Both the position numbers and the translations under genes were made by a program. From Chloroflexota bacterium (GTDB taxonomy: Bacteria > Chloroflexota > Dehalococcoidia > SM23-28-2 > RBG-16-64-32): a stretch of 11,681 nucleotides of DNA. Below are positions 7,418-11,681 of the stretch, in pieces (the stretch's first letter is position 1; each line of letters opens with the position of its first letter). The stretch is from NCBI GenBank assembly GCA_005882715.1, contig VBEI01000044.1:1-11681 (forward strand), in the 5' to 3' direction. The notes under the pieces are model-generated. The model was not told the origin of the DNA, ran no database searches, and saw only the letters and a program-made list of their open reading frames with translations.

Positions 7418-8297
7418 GACGATGCTACTCTCGATTGACATCGGCATCGACCCGGTAATTTTCAGCAACTGGGGTATCGAGGTTACCTGGCATGGTCTCT
7501 TCACGGCGCTCGGCGTGATCATCGGCGTCGGGGTAGCAACCGCTTTCGCCCGGCGGGAGGGGTACCAGGAAGACACAATCTACAACGTAGCGCTTTGCTT
7601 AGTGATTGGGGGAATCGTCGGAGCGCGCTCGTTGTACGTGATCGAGAACTGGGGGGACTTCAAAGGCGATCTCGTAGACGTCGTCCGTGTCAACACCGGC
7701 GGCATTTCGATCTACGGAGCGCTTATCGGCGGCACCCTCGGCGCCTGGCTTTACGTAATCATCCGCAAGGTGCCGAACATCCCCCGCGCTGCGGATATCG
7801 CCTCGATGGGCGGCATCCTCGGCATGGCTGTGGGGAGGATCGGAGACATCATCAACGGCGAGCACTTCGCGAGCCACACGGACCTGCCGTGGGGCGTTGT
7901 CTACACGCATTCGAGCAGCCCGAGCGTCATCCATTTCGGCCCGAACGCCCCGCCGCAACATCCTGCGGTGGCTTACGAGATGATAGGCGACATCGTAATC
8001 TTCGGCATATTGATACTCATTTATCTGCGCGTAAACCGGGCAGGCGTTACGTTCTTCGCCTGGGTCTTCCTCTATGGCCTGCTGCGGACGCTTGTCAGTT
8101 TCCTGCGTCTGGACGACATCGTGTTCATGGGCCTGCGGACGGCGCAGCTCATCGGTATTGGTGCGATGGTTTTCGGGCTCGCAGGCATGGCCTACCTGCT
8201 ACGAATACCGCCCCGGGGCACAGGCAAGCGCGCTGGCCGCCGTAGGATTCAGCGTGAGCAGGGCCAACCCACGCCGGAGGGAGAACCGGCGACTTGA
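7410..8297 (+). CDS. lgt: Lgt-family prolipoprotein diacylglyceryl transferase, divergent
   Basis: Lgt moves diacylglycerol from phosphatidylglycerol to the lipobox cysteine of prolipoproteins. The 295-residue polytopic protein shows the Lgt order of motifs: WHGLFTALG at 27-35, GARSLYVI at 71-78, NTGGISIYGALIGG at 95-108, the signature GRIGDIINGEHFA at 142-154, PWGVVY, HPAVAYE at 184-190, and LLRTLVSFLR near 224-233. About seven membrane helices are likely. Arg143, Glu151 and Arg226 match important E. coli residues (R143, E151, R239). Several other positions differ: His28 for Y26, Tyr102 for H103, Asp146 for N146, Ala154 for G154 and Ser230 for E243. It is either an active divergent Lgt or a related enzyme. 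The ATG at 7410 overlaps resB by 8 bp; ATG 7422 is an alternative. The upstream lipoprotein peptidase would be a natural client. Confidence 0.82.
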   Translation: MIETMLLSIDIGIDPVIFSNWGIEVTWHGLFTALGVIIGVGVATAFARREGYQEDTIYNVALCLVIGGIVGARSLYVIENWGDFKGDLVDVVRVNTGGISIYGALIGGTLGAWLYVIIRKVPNIPRAADIASMGGILGMAVGRIGDIINGEHFASHTDLPWGVVYTHSSSPSVIHFGPNAPPQHPAVAYEMIGDIVIFGILILIYLRVNRAGVTFFAWVFLYGLLRTLVSFLRLDDIVFMGLRTAQLIGIGAMVFGLAGMAYLLRIPPRGTGKRAGRRRIQREQGQPTPEGEPAT

Positions 8298-8533
8298 AAG
8301 TAACCCTCTACACGAAAGAAGGCTGCGGATTGTGCGCGCAGGCCGAGGAGATATTGAGGCGCGCTCGGAAGCTAGTCCGTTTCGAGACCGAACTCATTTA
8401 CATCGAAGATGACCCCGCGCTTTTCAGCCGATACCAGGACCGTATCCCCGTGATTGAGGTAGGCGGCGAGGAGGTGGCATCGGCGCCCGTCGAGGAGGCG
8501 CGCTTGCTGGCTGTCCTCTCGTCATACGCCTGA
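8294..8533 (+). CDS. glutaredoxin-like thiol protein (DUF836/NrdH-like)
   Basis: This small 79-residue thioredoxin-fold protein begins KVTLYTKEGCGLCAQAEEIL. The CxxC pair is Cys11/Cys14 (CGLC) and the cis-proline is Pro52 in DRIPVIEV, giving an intact redox centre. Length and pattern fit the glutaredoxin-like family of Pfam DUF836 rather than true glutathione-dependent glutaredoxins. It has no signal peptide, so it acts in the cytoplasm. The start is TTG 8294, which overlaps the lgt stop in a TTGA, with GGAGGGAG at 8277-8284 upstream. It is the last gene of the envelope/redox run. The partner reductase and target are unknown. Confidence 0.85.
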   Translation: MKVTLYTKEGCGLCAQAEEILRRARKLVRFETELIYIEDDPALFSRYQDRIPVIEVGGEEVASAPVEEARLLAVLSSYA

Positions 8534-8644
8534 GGGGCGCGCTTCCTACGCATTACACCGTTCTGTAACTATTTACTACTACTCAACTTTTGTGATACCC
8601 CTTACGATAAAAGAGCATCATATTTTTTGCAGTGATTGCATAAC
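8534..8644 (+). promoter_or_regulatory. AT-rich upstream region of the winged-helix gene
   Basis: After the glutaredoxin-like gene the base composition switches to markedly AT-rich from about 8561 to 8644, unlike the rest of the window. This probably holds the promoter of the regulator gene, but no pair of hexamers has convincing spacing. A direct repeat, TTGCA-N4-TTGCA at 8627-8640, lies just before the ATG and could be an operator. No intrinsic terminator was found here. Confidence 0.45.
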
Positions 8645-9013
8645 ATGAATCAGACTTCTATGAAGCGGCACGATCGGAGCAGCGAGCCCTTGGCCATTCA
8701 GAATCACTGGTACCTGGTATCCAGCCACGGCGCTGTGTTGTTTTACATTGCCGTCTATCCAGAGTGCACCATCCGCCAGATCGCCGACGAGATGGCTCTG
8801 ACGCAGAGGACCGTGTGGGGACTGATTGGCGATTTGCGGCGGGCGGGGATGCTCAACGTACGCCGCGATGGCCGACGTCATCACTACACTGTGAACCTCG
8901 AGGCTCCCTTCCGCCATCCGATTCTCACAGACCTGACACTACGCTCCGTATTGGGCGCGGTCGTGGGCCGTAAACCCACTGAGCGGCGAGCCTCCAACCG
9001 CAAGTCGGCGTAG
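8645..9013 (+). CDS. winged helix-turn-helix transcriptional regulator
   Basis: The 122-residue protein has a hydrophilic N-terminus and a winged-helix DNA-binding domain at about 28-85. IRQIADEMALTQRTVWGLIG (43-62) is the helix-turn-helix, followed by DLRRAGMLNVRRDGRRHHYT (63-82), which is the wing. The fold resembles MarR/ArsR-type regulators. There are no metal-binding cysteines or ligand domain, and the tail after residue 100 is very basic. ATG 8645 is preferred; an in-frame TTG at 8636 would add three residues. No clear Shine-Dalgarno precedes either. It lies between the redox operon and the SAM-regulated operon, on the same strand, and its target is unknown. Autoregulation through the repeat at 8627-8640 is a guess. 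Confidence 0.75.
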   Translation: MNQTSMKRHDRSSEPLAIQNHWYLVSSHGAVLFYIAVYPECTIRQIADEMALTQRTVWGLIGDLRRAGMLNVRRDGRRHHYTVNLEAPFRHPILTDLTLRSVLGAVVGRKPTERRASNRKSA

Positions 9014-9038
9014 TCGCGTCGGGAGGCCAGTTCGTTCG

Positions 9039-9068
9039 TTGACACCGTTTCGACGCGTGTGCTAGCAT
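9039..9068 (+). promoter_or_regulatory. sigma70-type promoter of the S-box operon
   Basis: TTGACA at 9039-9044 is a perfect -35 box. TAGCAT at 9063-9068 is a -10 box matching TATAAT at four of six positions, with an 18-base spacer. A TG one base upstream of the -10 (9060-9061) makes it an extended -10. Transcription would start near 9075, about 18 bases before the riboswitch P1 stem, which is the expected arrangement. Confidence 0.75.
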
Positions 9069-9092
9069 CCCCTCAACAAAATCGAAGAATAT

Positions 9093-9200
9093 CCTTATCA
9101 AGAGAGGTGGAGGGCACGGCCCTGTGAAGCCCGGCAACCAGTCCCAGCGAGGACACGGTGCCAATGCCGGCCCCCCGACGAATCGGGGGGATCGATAAGG
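9093..9200 (+). ncRNA. SAM-I (S-box) riboswitch aptamer
   Basis: The S-box core is recognisable by sequence and structure. P1 is a perfect 7-bp pairing of CCTTATC (9093-9099) with GATAAGG (9194-9200). The P2 region, AGAGAGGTGGAGGGCACGGC (9101-9120), leads into CCTGTGAAGCCCGGCAACC (9121-9139), which differs from the consensus by little. P3 closes GGCAACC with GGTGCC (9157-9162), with an extension pairing GTCC (9141-9144) with GGAC (9151-9154). Then come the conserved AAT and P4, an 8-bp perfect stem 9171-9178/9183-9190 with a CGAA loop. SAM binding stabilises P1 and favours the terminator that follows, so the downstream genes should be off when SAM is plentiful. The downstream gene is a threonine synthase homologue, which is unusual. 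Confidence 0.95.
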
Positions 9201-9208
9201 CGAGCGGC

Positions 9209-9246
9209 AGACCTCTTCTCTCGAAAGGAAGAGGTCTAATTATTTG
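9209..9246 (+). terminator. intrinsic terminator of the S-box expression platform
   Basis: A perfect 10-bp stem pairs AGACCTCTTC (9209-9218) with GAAGAGGTCT (9228-9237) around a 9-base loop. It is followed by AATTATTTG, a short and imperfect U-tract. It starts nine bases after P1, the standard position for a SAM-off terminator. An alternative pairing of AGAGGT in the P1/P2 5' side (9103-9108) with ACCTCT (9211-9216) could act as the antiterminator. Confidence 0.8.
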
Positions 9247-9295
9247 TCCAGCGCGTTAGGCGAACGACAAATCGGCGTCCGAATGGCGATGGCGC

Positions 9296-9316
9296 AGGCC
9301 CGCTTGCGGCGGGCCT
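9296..9316 (+). other. second hairpin in the leader, function unknown
   Basis: AGGCCCGC (9296-9303) pairs perfectly with GCGGGCCT (9309-9316) around a 5-base loop, giving a very stable 8-bp GC-rich stem 42 bases before the thrC start. No U-tract follows, so it is not a standard terminator. The roughly 120-base stretch between the S-box terminator and the start codon contains no gene. Confidence 0.5.
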
Positions 9317-9358
9317 TGCCTAGCTTGTTCTAGCCCATCAACCGGAGGACCGATCATC

Positions 9359-10615
9359 ATGTCGTTCGCGAAAAACCTCAAATGCAGAGAGTGCGGCCGC
9401 GTCTATCCGCTTGACCCGATTCACGTGTGCGAGTTCTGCTTCGGCCCGCTCGAAGTCTTCTACGACTACGAGGCGATGGGACGCGCCGTCACCCGAGACC
9501 ACATCGAACGGGGCCCGCCCACCATGTGGCGCTATGCTGAGTTGTTGCCTTGCAACCCGGAGACGGCTGTCGACATCGGAACCGGCCTGACGCCTCTGGT
9601 CCGTGCGCGGAATCTCGGCCGTCTTCTCGGTTTGGACCGTCTGTACATCAAGAACGACTGCCAGAACCCTACGTGGTCGTTCAAGGATCGCGTTGTGTCG
9701 GTCGCCACGAGCGTGGCGCGGGAGTTCGAGTTCGACACGCTCGCTTGTGCCTCCACCGGCAACTTGGCCAACAGCGTGGCCGCGCATGCCGCCCGAGCGG
9801 GCATGAAAGCACGTGTCTTCATCCCTGCGGACCTGGAGCAGGGCAAGATTATCGGCTCCGCAATCTATTCACCGACGTTGGTCGCTGTCGACGGCGGCTA
9901 CGATGAAGTGAACCGGCTCTGCAGTGAAGTAAGCGACAAGTACCCCTGGGCCTTCGTGAACATCAATATGCGACCCTACTACGCAGAAGGCAGCAAGACG
10001 CTTGGATACGAGGTGTGCGAGCAGCTCGGCTGGCGCGCGCCGGACCACTGCATCGTGCCTCTTGCCAGTGGTTCGCTTTACACGAAGATCTACAAGGGCA
10101 TCAAGGAGCTTTCCTGGCTCGGCCTTGTCGACTGGCGGGCCACGCGAATGAGCGGCGCTCAGGCGGAGGGTTGCTCGCCCATCGCCGAAGCGTGGAACCG
10201 GCGCAGCTTCCTCATCAAGCCGCAGAAGCCGAACACCATCGCGAAATCGCTCGCTATCGGTAACCCCGCCGATGGCTACTATGCCCTGAAGACAATGGCC
10301 GACACCAACGGCGCCGCGGCGACCGTGACGGACGAAGAAGTCGTCGAGGGGATTCAGCTACTCGCCGAGACCGAAGGCATCTTCGCCGAGACCGCCGGCG
10401 GGGTCGTAATCTCCGGCCTCCGGAGACTCGTTGAAGACGGCCATGTGCGCGGCGATGAGGTTGTCGTCGCGTTCATAACGGGCGCCGGGCTTAAGACGCA
10501 AGAGGCCGTGCTTCCGGCGATTCAACCGCCGCTCACGATCCGTGCCACCCTCGACTCCTTTGAGGAGGCGCTGGAGGAGCGAGATGGCGTGCTCCCGGCG
10601 GCCAGGGGAGCGTGA
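9359..10615 (+). CDS. thrC: threonine synthase homologue (PLP-dependent, zinc ribbon), SAM-regulated
   Basis: A fold-type II PLP enzyme of the threonine synthase family, 418 aa. The N-terminus holds a rubredoxin-like zinc ribbon with Cys9/Cys12 and Cys24/Cys27. The PLP lysine is Lys109 in NPTWSFKDR. STGNLANSV (132-140) is the substrate/cofactor loop and DIGTGLTPL (72-80) the family entry motif. The phosphate-binding loop reads PLASGSLYTKIYKG (234-247) rather than the glycine/asparagine-rich loop of textbook ThrC. The usual reaction converts O-phosphohomoserine to threonine. Control by an S-box and linkage to a NIL protein and a sulfur carrier suggest instead, or in addition, homocysteine formation from the same substrate. 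ATG 9359 has GGAGGA at 9344-9349. The stop overlaps the next start by four bases. Family assignment is firm; the reaction is open. Confidence 0.9.
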   Translation: MSFAKNLKCRECGRVYPLDPIHVCEFCFGPLEVFYDYEAMGRAVTRDHIERGPPTMWRYAELLPCNPETAVDIGTGLTPLVRARNLGRLLGLDRLYIKNDCQNPTWSFKDRVVSVATSVAREFEFDTLACASTGNLANSVAAHAARAGMKARVFIPADLEQGKIIGSAIYSPTLVAVDGGYDEVNRLCSEVSDKYPWAFVNINMRPYYAEGSKTLGYEVCEQLGWRAPDHCIVPLASGSLYTKIYKGIKELSWLGLVDWRATRMSGAQAEGCSPIAEAWNRRSFLIKPQKPNTIAKSLAIGNPADGYYALKTMADTNGAAATVTDEEVVEGIQLLAETEGIFAETAGGVVISGLRRLVEDGHVRGDEVVVAFITGAGLKTQEAVLPAIQPPLTIRATLDSFEEALEERDGVLPAARGA

Positions 10616-10860
10616 CGGTGGACAAGCTACGCGTGAAGTTCACCTTCGTCGAGTCGCTCATTAAGGAGCCGATCATCTGGAAGCTCGGGCGCGAGTTCGA
10701 AGTCGTCACAAATATCCGCCGCGCCGACGTCCAGGCCGATCGCGGTTGGGTAATCCTCGAACTCGAAGGTCAACGCGACGAAATCGACCGCGGCCTCGAG
10801 TGGGTCGGGCAGCAGGGCGTGCGCGTCGACCCCGTGTACGAAGATATCGTCGAGGGCTAG
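10612..10860 (+). CDS. stand-alone NIL-domain protein
   Basis: This 82-residue protein is essentially one NIL domain, the ferredoxin-like (ACT-related) module best known at the C-terminus of the methionine ABC-transporter ATPase MetN, where it binds methionine. It also occurs with ferredoxin domains in an archaeal route from aspartate semialdehyde and sulfide to homocysteine. Diagnostic features are KFTFVESLIKEPIIWKLGRE (9-28), then FEVVTNIRRADV and a closing QQGVRV strand. It contains no cysteine, so it cannot itself carry sulfur by a thiol. The GTG at 10612 overlaps the thrC stop in a GTGA; GGGGAG at 10605-10610 is the likely binding site. Translational coupling to thrC suggests a physical or regulatory partner, perhaps sensing methionine. 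Confidence 0.85.
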   Translation: MTVDKLRVKFTFVESLIKEPIIWKLGREFEVVTNIRRADVQADRGWVILELEGQRDEIDRGLEWVGQQGVRVDPVYEDIVEG

Positions 10861-10883
10861 AAGAGCGCGAGGAGGAGAAGCAG

Positions 10884-11681
10884 ATGGCGATGCAACGTGA
10901 GCCGGAGTCAGGCGTAATCCCCGGGCAAGAGAACCTGCGCTTGAGCGTCATAGTTCGTATTCCGACGCCACTTCGCAAGCTGACGAACGACCAGGATGTA
11001 GTCTCAGGCAGCGGCGAGACCCTCACTCAGTGTATCGACGGTCTCGACGCTCAATATCCCGGCTTGAAGGACCGCCTGCTGGACGAGACAGGCGAGCTGC
11101 GCCGCTTCGTGAATATCTACATCAACGGTGAAGACGTCCGCTTCGCGCAGGGTGTCCAGACCGCTGTTAAGCCCGGCGACGAGATCAGCATCGTGCCCGC
11201 GGTGGCCGGCGGGAGCGAGGAGCCACGTGCGGAACCGCGTCTGAAGTACTACCGCGCGTCGCCGGGCGCCTACCAGGCGCTCAAGCAGCTCCAGGACTAC
11301 GTCGAGCAATCGGGCCTCGAACGGCCGCTGCTCGAGCTAGTGAAGCTGCGGGCGTCACAGCTAAACGGCTGTGCCTTCTGCCTCGATATGCACTGGAAGG
11401 AAGCGCGCGCGGCGGGCGAGAGCGAGGAGCGTCTCTACATGCTCAACGCTTGGCGCGAATCGCACCTCTACAGCGAGCGCGAGCGGGCCGCTCTGGCGTG
11501 GACCGAGTCACTTACGCTCGTCGCGCAGACCGGGGCACCGGACGACGTATACCAGGAAGTGAGCGTCCACTTCGATGAGAAGGAAATCTCCGATCTCACG
11601 CTCGCGATCGCCGCGATCAACGCCTGGAACCGCATGGCGATCGGCTTTCGGCTGGTGCCGGGCTGGTATGAAGCCCGCGAG
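10884..11681 (+). CDS. MoaD/ThiS-like sulfur-carrier domain fused to an AhpD-like domain (3' end outside window)
   Basis: From ATG 10884 (AGGAGGAG upstream at 10870-10877) the frame is open for 266 codons to the window edge. Residues 18-110 are a beta-grasp sulfur carrier of the MoaD/ThiS type, with RIPTPLRKLT, YPGLKDRLLDETGELRRFVN and SIVPAVAGG. Its diglycine is at 109-110. Instead of a stop the chain continues through a charged linker (SEEPRAEPR, 111-119) into an AhpD/carboxymuconolactone decarboxylase-like domain. That domain has the family start YYRASPGAYQAL, then Glu151, Cys163, Cys166 and His170 in the E-x11-CxxC-x3-H pattern used by AhpD peroxidases. The final FRLVPGWYEARE resembles the usual end of such domains, so little is probably missing. 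It begins 23 bp after the NIL gene and is likely part of the S-box operon. For sulfur transfer the diglycine would need to be freed by cleavage. Confidence 0.88.
   Translation, partial: MAMQREPESGVIPGQENLRLSVIVRIPTPLRKLTNDQDVVSGSGETLTQCIDGLDAQYPGLKDRLLDETGELRRFVNIYINGEDVRFAQGVQTAVKPGDEISIVPAVAGGSEEPRAEPRLKYYRASPGAYQALKQLQDYVEQSGLERPLLELVKLRASQLNGCAFCLDMHWKEARAAGESEERLYMLNAWRESHLYSERERAALAWTESLTLVAQTGAPDDVYQEVSVHFDEKEISDLTLAIAAINAWNRMAIGFRLVPGWYEARE

Noticed and set aside
9296..9316. Second intrinsic terminator before thrC
   Set aside because: The stem is stable but is followed by TGCCTAGC rather than a U-tract.
11193..11245. Separate start for the AhpD-like part, making two overlapping genes
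   Set aside because: In-frame GTGs at 11193 and 11202 lie inside the carrier domain with no good ribosome site, and the out-of-frame GTG at 11227 stops at once. Fusion is the simplest reading, though an assembly error cannot be excluded.
1..11681. CRISPR array, tRNA or rRNA gene, insertion sequence
   Set aside because: No regularly spaced repeats, cloverleaf, rRNA-like stretch, transposase motif or terminal inverted repeats were recognised by reading.

Overview
The window is GC-rich, densely packed DNA from a bacterium. Its gene content is a MurT/GatD pair for amidating lipid II, a ResB-type (system II) cytochrome c assembly protein, several TTG/GTG starts, a possible leaderless start, and an S-box leader in front of a threonine synthase homologue. 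This points to a Terrabacteria lineage. A Chloroflexota relative fits best and an actinobacterium is the main alternative. The assignment is inference from gene content and style, because no rRNA or marker gene is present.

Layout. Positions 168-1394 (minus strand) carry an Eis-like GNAT acetyltransferase with a C-terminal SCP2-like domain. A possible fragment of a membrane protein runs off the left edge. A divergent spacer of about 260 bp (1395-1653) appears to hold remnants of dispersed intergenic repeats, and a -10 box sits directly against the murT start. All remaining genes are on the plus strand. murT-gatD (1654-3803) is followed by a small HMA metal-binding protein. Next come a LysM/M23 murein hydrolase, a membrane-anchored TlpA/ResA-like thioredoxin, ResB, a divergent Lgt-family protein and a glutaredoxin-like protein (3815-8533). 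Most of these genes abut or overlap, so 1654-8533 looks like one or two operons for envelope building and extracytoplasmic thiol/cytochrome chemistry. A winged-helix regulator with its own AT-rich upstream region follows at 8645-9013.

The right end is the most interesting part. A sigma70-like promoter (9039-9068), a complete SAM-I (S-box) riboswitch aptamer (9093-9200) and an intrinsic terminator (9209-9246) precede three tightly linked genes. The first is a zinc-ribbon threonine synthase homologue. The second is a stand-alone NIL-domain protein. The third is an unusual in-frame fusion of a MoaD/ThiS-type sulfur-carrier domain, with its diglycine buried at residues 109-110, to a complete AhpD-like CxxC domain; it is still open at the window edge. 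SAM control is the wrong logic for threonine synthesis but right for methionine or homocysteine synthesis. The inferred system is a protein-thiocarboxylate-dependent route to homocysteine from O-phosphohomoserine, in which the thrC homologue is the PLP enzyme, the MoaD-like domain carries sulfur, the NIL protein is an accessory or sensor, and the AhpD domain adds a thiol-redox function. The individual families are known; the assembled function is a hypothesis.
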